The notes below the pieces were generated by a model, which did no database searches, was not told where the DNA came from, and saw only the letters and a list, made by a program, of their open reading frames with translations. Source: Candidatus Nitrosopumilus sp. (GTDB taxonomy: Archaea > Thermoproteota > Nitrososphaeria > Nitrososphaerales > Nitrosopumilaceae). Taken from it: a DNA stretch of 64,000 nucleotides. Location of the stretch: contig JAEFCZ010000026.1 in assembly GCA_016125975.1 (NCBI GenBank), positions 1 through 64,000 on the forward strand. Reading direction: 5' to 3'. Positions 35,362 through 44,430 of the stretch are shown piece by piece. The position numbers were made by a program, and so were the translations under genes. Each line of letters begins with the position of its first letter. The stretch's first letter is position 1.

Positions 35362-35691
35362 TTGTTTAATTACAAAATTTATTTGATTTTCTTATTTGCA
35401 TCATTAGCTATTAGCATAGGTTTGCAAATGGTTTTGCCATTCCCATACGGGTTGGGTGCTGCACTTGCAATATTTATCGCATTTCCACTAATTTTGAGAA
35501 GACGATACATGAACCGCATGAGAGGTGGTTATGGTGGTAATGATTCTGGAACTGGAGGTGGTGGATTCTTTGGAATGGGTTCACAAGGTGGTTCTGGTGG
35601 TGTTCGTTACGTATGTCTTGTATGTAACAACAAACACAAAGGTGGCTCTTGTCCACGATGTGGTTCTAAGATGCAACGTGCTGACTTTTAG
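35362..35691 (+). CDS. membrane-anchored zinc-ribbon protein
   Basis: 109 aa: two hydrophobic segments (about 6-20 and 24-46), a Gly/Ser-rich linker, then a zinc ribbon (CLVC ... CPRC) at the C-terminus. The zinc domain would face the cytoplasm. The start is TTG at 35362; the ATG just before it is out of frame. It lies within the JAMM gene group. Confidence 0.65.
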   Translation: MFNYKIYLIFLFASLAISIGLQMVLPFPYGLGAALAIFIAFPLILRRRYMNRMRGGYGGNDSGTGGGGFFGMGSQGGSGGVRYVCLVCNNKHKGGSCPRCGSKMQRADF

Positions 35692-35696
35692 AAGAA

Positions 35697-36008
35697 ATGT
35701 CTCTAGATGAAATTCGCCAAAAGGTAATCTTTCACAATTCAGTAGATGTCTGGATTTCTGCATGTGGTGAAAAAAACAAAGATTGGACAAACACTGAAGA
35801 TTATAAAAAATTCATAGCACATTTACTAAAAAATAATCTTAACCTCAAAGCTTTCAATCTTTGTACTCATGAAGCAGGAGCAACTGAGGAAGAAAAAACA
35901 AAATTCACTGAAGTTTTAGCTGAAACAAAAGTAACTGATCCTAATTCTCAAACATATACCATCAAACTAAATGATTCTGCAATAGACACCATTAGAAGTT
36001 ATTTCTGA
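35697..36008 (+). CDS. hypothetical protein, 103 aa
   Basis: A soluble alpha/beta protein (EIRQKVIFHNSVDVWISACG ... IKLNDSAIDTIRSYF) starting 5 nt after the zinc-ribbon gene. Not recognised. It ends directly against the convergent ABC permease gene. Confidence 0.6.
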   Translation: MSLDEIRQKVIFHNSVDVWISACGEKNKDWTNTEDYKKFIAHLLKNNLNLKAFNLCTHEAGATEEEKTKFTEVLAETKVTDPNSQTYTIKLNDSAIDTIRSYF

Positions 36009-37376
36009 TTATCTCTTTAGTTTTGGATTAACAATTGCATCTAATGCACTTCCTATAAAGACAAATGCAAGTCCTGCAATGGCAATCATTATTCCAGGTG
36101 GCATGATCCACCACCATAATCCTCTAGATGCTGCACCAAATGTATTTGCATCATGAAGTATGTGTCCCCATGTTGGAAATGATGGATCACCTAGTCCTAG
36201 AAAGCTTAAACCGGCTTCAGTAGTGATCGCAGCTGGAACTGATATTGCGATACTGGCAAATGCGTATGGGAGTAATTGAGGCAAGATGTGTTTAAGTACA
36301 ATTTTTGAATCTTTTTGCCCCATCATATTTGCTGCATCTACATATCCTCTAGTTTTGATTTGTAGTGACATGCTTCTGGCAACTTTTGCAATGCCTACCC
36401 AACCAAATATCATCAAAAATCCGACTAGAACGAAGATACTATTACTAATTGTAACTGATAAAATGATTAGAAATGGAAGTGCAGGCAATGCGTAGATTAC
36501 ATCATTGAATCGCATCATCATTTCATCTGTTTTTTTACCCTTGTATCCTGCATAGATTCCATACAGTAATCCTGCTATTACTGATGCAATTGATACTACT
36601 AAACCGATGAATAGTGCAAGCGGAGTTCCCCACAGTAACCCTACTGCAAGGTCTCGTCTTAGTTCATCTGTTCCCATTATTCCAAATGCCTTTCCTCCTA
36701 TGATCAATTTTGATTCGTGAACTTGAATTTCTGAATTTATCGAATATGTGTCAATTGAAAAAATATAATTTCCTTTGAGAGGTTCATTTGTATCTCTTTT
36801 TGAAAAAACAATATCTTCAGCTGATAATTGTTCTAAATTAAAATTAAATATATTTGACTGTAGTAACAAATTTTTCTTTATTGATTCGTCTGTTGAAAAA
36901 ATTCTTTCACTGTGAATTGTTTTAGAATTTGAATATGGTAGTGATGTTGATAATAATTCCAATTTTATTCCATCAGGTCGTATAACTGACATTTGTAATA
37001 ATGCTGATTCAGAATATTCTGATGAAAAAACATAGATAAAGTCATTTGGAAAAAACTCATAATCAAAATTCACTCCAAATTTGTGTGATAATAACATAAC
37101 TTCACCTTCGGAATTAGTTTGAATGGTTGGTGTTTCTATAATTTTATGTTCTGGAATTTTTTCAGTCATGAAAATATTTACCCAAACAGGAATTGCTACT
37201 TTAGGATATAAGATCCAATTTCCTGGATTATTCCATTCTTGAAATGTTTCTACTGGAATGGCAATTATCGCAATAATTGATGTTGCAATAAGTATTCCTA
37301 GAATAATAATTCCTACAATTCCAATCTTGCTTCTAAGAAATTCTTGTTTAATCTCCTGTGGTGTTATACTGCTCAT
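36009..37376 (-). CDS. ABC transporter permease, DppC/OppC type
   Basis: A 455-aa permease with one N-terminal span, a large extracytoplasmic insertion (about 60-215), then a five-span binding-protein-dependent transport domain with the EAA-like loop GFLMIFGWVGIAKVARSMSL. The long insertion is unusual compared with ~300-aa OppC. It overlaps its DppB partner by 4 bp. No ATPase or binding protein is adjacent within the window. Confidence 0.85.
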   Translation of the reverse strand: MSSITPQEIKQEFLRSKIGIVGIIILGILIATSIIAIIAIPVETFQEWNNPGNWILYPKVAIPVWVNIFMTEKIPEHKIIETPTIQTNSEGEVMLLSHKFGVNFDYEFFPNDFIYVFSSEYSESALLQMSVIRPDGIKLELLSTSLPYSNSKTIHSERIFSTDESIKKNLLLQSNIFNFNLEQLSAEDIVFSKRDTNEPLKGNYIFSIDTYSINSEIQVHESKLIIGGKAFGIMGTDELRRDLAVGLLWGTPLALFIGLVVSIASVIAGLLYGIYAGYKGKKTDEMMMRFNDVIYALPALPFLIILSVTISNSIFVLVGFLMIFGWVGIAKVARSMSLQIKTRGYVDAANMMGQKDSKIVLKHILPQLLPYAFASIAISVPAAITTEAGLSFLGLGDPSFPTWGHILHDANTFGAASRGLWWWIMPPGIMIAIAGLAFVFIGSALDAIVNPKLKR

Positions 37377-38422
37377 TGTCCTGTTCTCACTCTTGGATCA
37401 AAATATCCGTATAGTAAATCTGCAATGAATATGCTAACTAAGAAGAATACCGTTAGAATGTATGTTGCTCCAATAATTACTGGTAAATCCATGACTGTTA
37501 TTGCTTCAAAATATAGTCTTCCCATTCCTGGCCAATCAAATACAGCTTCCGTAATGATTGCACCTCCTAAAGATCCTGATAAACTTAGAGCTAGAATTGT
37601 AACAATAGGCGGTGCTGCATTTTTTAATGCATGAGTATAGATAATCTTTTTTTGTTTTATGCCAATTGTTCTTTTTGCCATTATGAAATCTTCTTGCATG
37701 ATTCCTACCATGAAATTTCTTACCAAATAAGCCCATGAACCAAAACCAATCATTACAATTGTAATTAGTGGTAATGCCATGTGGTACAACAATGAACCTA
37801 TGTATCCAGGATCTGATGAAGGAATGTCTGGAGTTGCTCTTGCTGGAAATATTTGATATGTGAATGCAAATAAAAATATCATTAACATTCCTATCCACCA
37901 TACTGGAAAACTAGAACTGATAATTGCAAAACTTGATGTTATTCTATCTATAACTGAACCAACTTTACTAGCAGATAATGCTCCTAGAAAAATCCCTATA
38001 ATTGAAATTATTATTGTAGCTGTTGTAAATAGAAGAATTGTTCTTGGAAGTTTTTCAAATATGATGTCTTTTACATCTGATGATCCTTCATCACTAGTAA
38101 GAAATGTAGCATGACCAAAATCTAAAAGTAAAATTTTATACATTGTAAGGCCTATTCTTTGAGGTGAGTACCATGGTTCATCCAGACCCAGAACCTTAAT
38201 TCTTTGATCAATCTGACCTTGTATGAATTCTTCAAATTCATCAACTGACGAAAAACTTTCTGCAATAGCTGGATTTTCAGTTATTTCTGAACGAACCTGA
38301 AATACGATTCCTTGTTTTAGGATGGTATCCATGTTTGAACCTACTAATGAAATTGTGATCAATAATGTGATCATTAAAACTCCAAACATTGTTGCCGCTC
38401 TTGTAGCAACATATCTTTTCAT
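37373..38422 (-). CDS. ABC transporter permease, DppB/OppB type
   Basis: About 349 aa, six spans. It has the OppB-type N-terminus (a single span, then a periplasmic loop) and the EAA-like loop AYLVRNFMVGIMQEDFIMAKRT. It imports peptides, nickel or similar solutes together with DppC. I start at ATG 38422, because a TATA box lies ~30 nt upstream. Confidence 0.85.
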   Translation of the reverse strand: MKRYVATRAATMFGVLMITLLITISLVGSNMDTILKQGIVFQVRSEITENPAIAESFSSVDEFEEFIQGQIDQRIKVLGLDEPWYSPQRIGLTMYKILLLDFGHATFLTSDEGSSDVKDIIFEKLPRTILLFTTATIIISIIGIFLGALSASKVGSVIDRITSSFAIISSSFPVWWIGMLMIFLFAFTYQIFPARATPDIPSSDPGYIGSLLYHMALPLITIVMIGFGSWAYLVRNFMVGIMQEDFIMAKRTIGIKQKKIIYTHALKNAAPPIVTILALSLSGSLGGAIITEAVFDWPGMGRLYFEAITVMDLPVIIGATYILTVFFLVSIFIADLLYGYFDPRVRTGQ

Positions 38423-38450
38423 ACTCAATAATCATGAATGTGAAAATCAG

Positions 38451-38457
38451 TTTATAA
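38451..38457 (-). promoter_or_regulatory. TATA box for the permease operon
   Basis: On the minus strand TTATAAA lies about 30 nt before the ATG at 38422, supporting that start and a leaderless transcript. Confidence 0.5.
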
Positions 38458-38627
38458 TCATTTGAAAATTACCAAAAAAACATTTTGATGAGAGTGAAAC
38501 GAACTCTAGGCATATTCTGAGCAGAAAAGCAGGTCTCTCGTCATGTATATTATAGTAATAAAATTATTTAAGATTTTATGAACATATTATTCTAAAAAAT
38601 TATAATTCCTTTCATAATTGGTAAAAT

Positions 38628-38923
38628 ATGGTAAATACTGGTAACAGAGGTTTTGATCCTGATGAATTGATATTAACAAAATTTGAAATCCTTGAATTTT
38701 GTGATCGGGTAATAAAAAAATGGAATAAACATCCTTCAAAAAATGCAAAAAATATTCTTGCAATGAATCCGTAAAGACTAGTGTTTTGTGGACTGATGAA
38801 GATTCTCTTAAATCTATTTGGGGAGAAATTATTGCATGGACATTCGAACTTCTTTATGAGAATGCTATGGCTCAAGATAAAGAATGGGCAAACATGCTAA
38901 AAAAATTAAAGAATAAAAAATAA
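38628..38923 (+). pseudogene. frameshifted hypothetical gene
   Basis: From ATG 38628, 49 codons (ELILTKFEILEFCDRVIKKW ...) end at TAA just after NILAMNP. Another frame then continues with convincing protein sequence (ESVKTSVLWTDEDS ... WGEIIAWTFELLYEN) to TAA at 38921-38923. A one-base loss (or two-base gain) near 38757-38765 would explain both halves. Together they would encode about 97 aa. Family unknown. Confidence 0.6.
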
Positions 38924-38941
38924 CAATACTGTTCAATTGGT

Positions 38942-39184
38942 ATGAGCGCAAATACCCTACGTAAGGCAAAAAAGTTAGTTGAAAGTGGAGGTGTTTCAAA
39001 AATTGATGATGATTTATTTCAGATAAAATCTTCATCTGATCCTGATAAATCCTATTTTGTGACATCTGATACTTGTGAATGTCCTGGATTCAAAAATTTT
39101 TACAAGTTTCATCATGGAAAGGGATTAAAAGCGAATTGTTCTCATTTAGAAGCAATTAGAATATTTAAAAAAGAAAATTCTTAA
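38942..39184 (+). CDS. SWIM zinc-finger protein, 80 aa
   Basis: The motif CEC, then about 19 residues, then CSH near 46-70 is the SWIM CxCxnCxH pattern. The N-terminus is short and helical (LRKAKKLVESGG). SWIM domains bind DNA or protein; in archaea they often accompany SNF2 ATPases, and an SNF2 gene lies 3.5 kb downstream. Confidence 0.75.
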   Translation: MSANTLRKAKKLVESGGVSKIDDDLFQIKSSSDPDKSYFVTSDTCECPGFKNFYKFHHGKGLKANCSHLEAIRIFKKENS

Positions 39185-39186
39185 AA

Positions 39187-39522
39187 TTATTTTATTTTTG
39201 TTGTATCTACTTTTCCCACATATGCTTTGTTTTTTGATATTATGATTGGTCGTAAAATTAATCCTGGATATTTTACCATCAATTTGATTACCTGAGTATC
39301 TGTTTTTTTGCTATTTTCTAAATCTAGCTCTTTGTACATTTTATCTCGTTTTCTCAAAAGTTCTGATGGTTTTTTCCCAGTCATTTTTATGACTTTTTTT
39401 AATTCTGATTCTGAAAATGGGTCTTTGAAAAAATCTCTTTTTTCAATATCTGTCTTCATTCTTTCAATTTCAGATACTGTTTTTTTGCAGGTAATGCATG
39501 TGGGTTTATGAAATATTTTCAA
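39187..39522 (-). CDS. ArsC/Spx-family thioredoxin-fold protein
   Basis: A 111-aa protein beginning KIFHKPTCITCKKTVSEIE (CxxC at the ArsC/Spx position) with RDFFKDPFSESELKKVI and a late RPIIIS element, all typical of the family. It may be an arsenate reductase or a redox-responsive regulator; the second Cys makes a disulfide exchange role likely. Confidence 0.78.
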   Translation of the reverse strand: MKIFHKPTCITCKKTVSEIERMKTDIEKRDFFKDPFSESELKKVIKMTGKKPSELLRKRDKMYKELDLENSKKTDTQVIKLMVKYPGLILRPIIISKNKAYVGKVDTTKIK

Positions 39523-39576
39523 TCTAAAATTTATTCATAAATATGGTTAAAAATTGTTTAGAAAAAAGGTGTGTTG

Positions 39577-39744
39577 CTAGGCACAACAAATTGATTTTTT
39601 AAAATCTTCAGAGTTTCTTTCAAAATTACACTCTTTGCATACTTGCCAACTTCTTTTTTTCAGAAGTGAAAATGATGATTTATAACAAACTGAATACATT
39701 TTTCCACCACAAGTTGGACATGATAATGGGATATCTATTTTCAT
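39577..39744 (-). CDS. small zinc-ribbon protein, 55 aa
   Basis: ATG at 39744, TAG at 39577-39579. CPTCGGKMY near 9-17 and CKECNFE near 36 form a zinc ribbon; the C-terminus ends SICCA. It is too short for automated gene calling to be reliable, but the metal motif is clear. Confidence 0.55.
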   Translation of the reverse strand: MKIDIPLSCPTCGGKMYSVCYKSSFSLLKKRSWQVCKECNFERNSEDFKKSICCA

Positions 39745-39789
39745 AAACTGTATATGTGAATTTTTAATATAAGGCGCACGTAGAATTTA

Positions 39790-40760
39790 TCAATCGTTCT
39801 TTTCTTCAGATTCTTCATCTATTGACTCTTCAAGTTGCTGATTGAATTGTTCTAATTTTTCCTTTGGTATCGCAAGCATTTCAAGATATGCTTGTTGTGC
39901 TTCTTCATATGTTCCACCATCTGCAATAATCTGTTCCCTAACTGCCTGTGCTTCTTCAAATATATTTTTTGTAAAGTTCAATTGGCTAACTATGATGTCT
40001 TGTATTTCTGGATCTAAACTGTTCACATAATATTCGTAATTTGTTCCTTCATATACTCCATAATTTGGTGCGTACTCTTCAATTGCTTGTTCTGTAAGAT
40101 CATCTGCAATGGCTCTTTGTTCCTCTATATGCAATTCTTCTTCATTTGGTTGAGTTGCCTCTTTATTTTCTAAAATTAATTCTTGTAATAACCCATGATA
40201 ATATTTGAAGAGTGTTTGTCCTATAGGATCTTTTTCAAATTAGATGCAGCTGAATCTGGAAAATCAATTATCAAAAATTTGAAGAGTGTTTGTCCTATAG
40301 GATCTTTTTCAAAGTCACTTTCATTTGAACTTAGATATTTTCTTGCCTCATCAGTATCTAATTTTTGTTGTAATAATGAAACAGCTGATGCATCTCCTTT
40401 TATTTGGAATTGGGTGGATTCTAACCCTGTTATTCCATACCATGTTGCAATTACATTAATTGTATAAGTTCCTGGAGTTTTTTCAAAGTCTTTGAACTCT
40501 CCTCTAAACACTCCCCACGGATCAGTAAATGCCTTTGTTGTTTCAGAACCTGTTCAGATTAATACTTCTGCACCTCGAATAGGATTGTATGCATGGTCTA
40601 CTACTTTACCAGTTACTGCTAATATCTCACCTGAAATTATTGCGCCTTTCTATACATTGAGGTCTATGATTAATTCCCATAGTTCTGCTTCAGATGTCTG
40701 GATGCTAGAAAATAACATCAAAAATGAAAATATTCCTACTATTCCTACTTTTTTGTACAC
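39790..40760 (-). pseudogene. secreted Ig-like/coiled protein, broken by two stops and a duplication
   Basis: From GTG 40760 the frame gives a signal peptide (GIVGIFSFLMLFSSIQTSEA), a beta-rich domain (SGEILAVTGKVVDHAYNP ... TYTINVIATWYGITG) and a helical acidic C-terminal domain (114 aa open from 40134 to 39790). The frame is cut by a TAG after IIDLNV and a TGA after AEVLI, and shifted by a 74-nt offset repeat near 40203-40313. The first lesion could be GAG-to-TAG and the second CGA-to-TGA. It is almost certainly nonfunctional. Confidence 0.7.
40203..40313. repeat. 37-bp direct repeat causing a frameshift
   Basis: The same 37 bases occur at 40203-40239 and 40277-40313, separated by 37 bp; the offset of 74 bp is not a multiple of three. 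The repeat lies inside the broken secreted-protein gene: both copies encode FEKDPIGQTLFK in different frames. Confidence 0.85.
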
Positions 40761-40915
40761 TTGATGTCGTGTTGATTTCTATTGTTAAGACAAAGTATGA
40801 AGAAAAATTCGCTAATTTTCAATTTTATTTGATTCATTTTGACTATTTTCATGCTTGTTAAGGTCGATTAATTCCAGATTGTTCTTAAACCCCCAAATTT
40901 ATCTAATCATGAATT

Positions 40916-41575
40916 ATGGATTTAGAAAAATTTCGTAACGATGTATATAATATGACTGAAAAATTATCTGTAAATCTACAAGAAAAGGATCTTCCTAAAC
41001 TAAACTATGTTCGTCAACAATTAATTGAAATGTATCAAAAAAATCTTGTAAAAATCAATCACTCTATTTTGGAGTTGATTTGTGCAAGTAATTTGATTTC
41101 AAGAGGACATGCAGTTGAAGTTGAAAAAGATATTTCAGAAATTTTAGTTTGTGATATATTTGCCAAAAAAGGTGGAGGTAATACTATTATTGAAATTGAA
41201 ACTGGATTTACTCCTCCTGAACATGCTATGGATACAATTGATTATTTTACTGCAAGAATAATGAGTAAGATTGCAAGATATAGTCAACATTGCTCTAAAT
41301 TTTCATTAGCCAGTCCTGCAACTGGAATTTTACCAATCCCAAAAATTTTCTTATTGCCTCCAAATGCTAGAACAAAAGAAGATATTCAAAAAGTCAAATC
41401 TCTATGTGATCTATATTACAAAAATCCTCCTATAGAATATGATGATATTTTAAATGCCCATTTACATTCTATCTATTTGATCAACATTGATGGTGGATTT
41501 GTTAAAGAATTAGATCCACAGGGATATGTTGATTTAACTATTGATCTACTTCGTAGAAGTGAAATTGAGTTTTAA
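40916..41575 (+). CDS. conserved hypothetical, possible PD-(D/E)XK nuclease fold
   Basis: A 219-aa protein: helical N-terminus, then SRGHAVEVEKDISEILVCDIFAKKGG..TIIEIETG, where Asp of CDIF and Glu-x-Glu fit a restriction-endonuclease-like core, although the usual Lys is replaced. The C-terminal half is alpha/beta with a Pro-rich PIPKIFLLPP segment. A nuclease role is inference; it may be a DNA-repair or housekeeping protein. Confidence 0.5.
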   Translation: MDLEKFRNDVYNMTEKLSVNLQEKDLPKLNYVRQQLIEMYQKNLVKINHSILELICASNLISRGHAVEVEKDISEILVCDIFAKKGGGNTIIEIETGFTPPEHAMDTIDYFTARIMSKIARYSQHCSKFSLASPATGILPIPKIFLLPPNARTKEDIQKVKSLCDLYYKNPPIEYDDILNAHLHSIYLINIDGGFVKELDPQGYVDLTIDLLRRSEIEF

Positions 41576-41627
41576 ATGACAAAAACTAAGAAAAATTCAA
41601 ATTCATCTAGTAAATATCAATAATAAG

Positions 41628-41762
41628 ATGATTTGCGCTGCTTGTGAAACCCGAAAGCATTTTGAATGCATTGATTGTATGAACAACCACAAAACACATC
41701 TATGTTCTTGTGATTGTCATGATGAAAATACTGAACCTCATCCTATAGGAAACTCTCATTAA
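41628..41762 (+). CDS. small Cys/His-rich protein, 44 aa
   Basis: An ATG at 41628 opens 44 codons with CAAC, CIDC and CSCDCHD, interspersed with several His. It could hold two zinc ions. It ends 3 nt before the convergent PAC2 gene. Confidence 0.5.
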   Translation: MICAACETRKHFECIDCMNNHKTHLCSCDCHDENTEPHPIGNSH

Positions 41763-41765
41763 CAG

Positions 41766-42446
41766 TTAATTTTTGAATTTTCTTTCCATTTCTTGAGCCA
41801 TAATTTCTAATCTACTCGTATCGCCAAATTTTCTATACGTTAATTTCTCAAGAGTTTTGATAATGCTGATTGCTGCTCTATATTGTGGTATTTCAGGCTC
41901 ATTTAATTCTCCATACATCCCAATTCCATGAATGCTATTCTTTTTTGCAAATCCTAAGACCAATCCATTAAAACCTGTTATGATTGATTTTTGTGGGGTT
42001 ATGTCTACTCCTAAATCTTCCATCTGTTTTGTTAATTCTTGTGATGTAGTAGTAATGTATGTTTTAGGATTGTTGTTATACATTCTGTTAGTATGAAAAC
42101 CACCTAATGTGTAAATGAATTTTGCAGAGTATTTTTTTGCAACATTCATTACATCTTGACATAATGCATTTAATTCACTTGTATTTTGTGGCTGTCCTTT
42201 ACCTCCTCCAAAAATTATCAAATCATCTGTGTATCTATATTCCCAACTTTCATCTGGTAGATCAATATACCCTCCTCTATCTACAACATATGTTGGAAAT
42301 GGTGTTTTTGAAATTCTAAATGTTTTTGTTCTTAATGACTCGTTGATAAAATTAATTACAATACTTCCCACATTTCCCATGTCTTGCATTGCTGCAATTA
42401 ATATTGGTTTTTTAACATCTGGTTCTTCATCTTGTATAAATTCCAT
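41766..42446 (-). CDS. PAC2-family proteasome assembly chaperone-like protein
   Basis: A 226-aa protein with the PAC2 pattern: PILIAAMQDMGNVGSIVINF, DDLIIFGGGKGQP and an ITGFNGLVLGFAKK block. Archaeal PAC2 homologues (PbaA/PbaB-like) bind or help build proteasomes. Fits with the psmB gene at 21 kb. Confidence 0.8.
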   Translation of the reverse strand: MEFIQDEEPDVKKPILIAAMQDMGNVGSIVINFINESLRTKTFRISKTPFPTYVVDRGGYIDLPDESWEYRYTDDLIIFGGGKGQPQNTSELNALCQDVMNVAKKYSAKFIYTLGGFHTNRMYNNNPKTYITTTSQELTKQMEDLGVDITPQKSIITGFNGLVLGFAKKNSIHGIGMYGELNEPEIPQYRAAISIIKTLEKLTYRKFGDTSRLEIMAQEMERKFKN

Positions 42447-42705
42447 ATACCAATAAAATTTTCGTGAACTTTAAACATATGTTTGCAAATACTCTTCAAT
42501 GATTTTTATTAAAATCTGATTGATTATTTTTTTCTAAACTTTGTAAATTAATCAATTTCTATTTTTATACCTGTGGAAAACAATGATTTTTCCAATACCT
42601 AAAAACACTATCATATTTTAACTCTTGGGGGATTTTTGATTCTTTTTTAATGATCGAGGAAAACATGAAGATTCATAAGGCAAAAAAACATTCTATCGAC
42701 AAATT

Positions 42706-44430
42706 ATGGAAACATCCATGGAAAACATTGGGACTTTAGAGTATGTTCTTGACAAATACTCGAAAATCTGGTGCTGGAAGATAACTGGTGAGCGTGCTGT
42801 AAGTATGATCTCAAGATTGGTGCCTGAAGCATGGTATGGTGAAAATGTTAATGAAGTAATCATTCCTGATAGTACTGAAAATGTAAAACAAATCAAGTTG
42901 ATCCTTGATAGGTATCCTCTTGAAATCTTGTCTAAAACAACCTGGCAAAGAAAAATCATCAAAACATATGCTCCAAAACCAACTTTACCTCCTGTTAAGC
43001 ACAAACTAAAACGTGCAAAAACTGGTGGTCAATTTAGAGGAAAATTACTGAATTTTCAAAAAGAAGGATTGGATTTCTTAATGAAATCTTCAGGAAATGC
43101 ATTGTTGGCCGATGAAATGGGACTTGGAAAAACAGTACAAACACTATCTTATGTTGCTACTGAAAAACAAACATTTCCAGTTTTAGTTGTTGCACCATTA
43201 GTCACATTAAACAATTGGGAAAGAGAAATTGAAAAATTCTTAAAGAAAAAAAGTAGAAATGGCCGATTAATAGAATCTGATTCTCCTAGTGTAACTCTAA
43301 TTCGTACTGGGAAGAAAAAAGAACTTCCTAAAACTGATATTTATGTAATAAATTACGAATTACTTTTCAAACGATATGATGATTTGGCAAAAGTTGGAAT
43401 CAAAACAGTTGTCTGTGATGAAGTACATAATTTAAGATCTAAAACAACTCAAAAATACAAATCTATAAAAAAATTGGCAGCATTATCTTCTGTATCTTAT
43501 AGAATAGGTCTTTCTGGAACCCCAATTTACAATCGCGGTTCTGAAATATGGCCGATAATTGATATTTTAAAACCTGGACTTCTTGGAAGTTTCAAAGAAT
43601 TCTGTGAATATTTTTGTTATGTAAATGAAAAAGGCAAAGCAATAGTATTAGAAAATAAACGTGCATCATTAAGAAATGAATTACAAAAACACGTCATGCT
43701 TAGACGTAAAAAGTCTGATGTGTTAAAGGAACTAAAAGATAAAGTACGTTACAAAGAAGTCATTGCAGCTGATACTGATTATTATCTTGAAGAATTAGAT
43801 AAAATTTGGAAACAACTTGAAGAAGAACAAAAAGATGCTGAATCTGAATTTTCAAAATCAGCTTCATACCATAGAGCTATACAAAGTGAAAGACAAATTG
43901 CTGGATTGGCAAAACTTCCACATGTTATCAATTTTGTAAAAAATATCATGGAGATTGAAGAAAGTGTTGTTGTTTTTTGCCATCATAAGGTAATTCATAA
44001 ATTACTTCATGAAAGTTTACAAGAATTTTCACCAGTTTCTATAATTGGTGGTCAATCTGATTCAGTAAGGCAAGATCAAATTGACAAATTCCAAAAAGGA
44101 GAGTCAAAACTAATGATTGCTGGAATACGTGCAGGAAATGTGGGAATTAATTTAACTAGAGCAAAGTATGTTATTTTTGCAGAACTTGATTGGAGTCCTG
44201 CAATTCATAGACAAGCTGAGGACAGACTTCATAGAATTGGACAAAAAAACACTGTATTTGCATACTATTTGATTGGAAATGGTACTCTTGATGATCATGT
44301 TGCAAATGTTCTTGTTGACAAGAGTTACGAAATTGATGAAATTATGGATGAAAGTGTAGAAAACTTTGAAAATAAAGACAAGGCTGAACTTATTCTAGCA
44401 CAAATACAAGATAAAATTCGTTCAAAATAA
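42706..44430 (+). CDS. SNF2-family DNA-dependent ATPase (SMARCAL1-like)
   Basis: A 574-aa translocase. The N-terminal ~100 residues are family-specific; then come motif Q/I (LADEMGLGKTVQ near 135), DEVH in VVCDEVHNLRS near 244, GLSGTP near 268, and in the second RecA lobe AGIRAGNVGINL near 470 and HRQAEDRLHRIGQ near 503. It probably remodels or anneals DNA forks. No SWIM domain is fused, but a separate SWIM protein lies nearby. Confidence 0.88.
   Translation: METSMENIGTLEYVLDKYSKIWCWKITGERAVSMISRLVPEAWYGENVNEVIIPDSTENVKQIKLILDRYPLEILSKTTWQRKIIKTYAPKPTLPPVKHKLKRAKTGGQFRGKLLNFQKEGLDFLMKSSGNALLADEMGLGKTVQTLSYVATEKQTFPVLVVAPLVTLNNWEREIEKFLKKKSRNGRLIESDSPSVTLIRTGKKKELPKTDIYVINYELLFKRYDDLAKVGIKTVVCDEVHNLRSKTTQKYKSIKKLAALSSVSYRIGLSGTPIYNRGSEIWPIIDILKPGLLGSFKEFCEYFCYVNEKGKAIVLENKRASLRNELQKHVMLRRKKSDVLKELKDKVRYKEVIAADTDYYLEELDKIWKQLEEEQKDAESEFSKSASYHRAIQSERQIAGLAKLPHVINFVKNIMEIEESVVVFCHHKVIHKLLHESLQEFSPVSIIGGQSDSVRQDQIDKFQKGESKLMIAGIRAGNVGINLTRAKYVIFAELDWSPAIHRQAEDRLHRIGQKNTVFAYYLIGNGTLDDHVANVLVDKSYEIDEIMDESVENFENKDKAELILAQIQDKIRSK

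Noticed and set aside
37536-37901. Minus-strand open frame of 121 codons inside the DppB permease
   Set aside because: It is a shifted-frame shadow of the permease, with the low-complexity His/Asn/Ser composition such shadows have.
38480-38520. Box C/D sRNA candidate (TTGATGA ... CTGA) between the permease promoter and the broken gene
   Set aside because: Box C is imperfect, no C'/D' boxes fit, and only ~30 nt separate the boxes.
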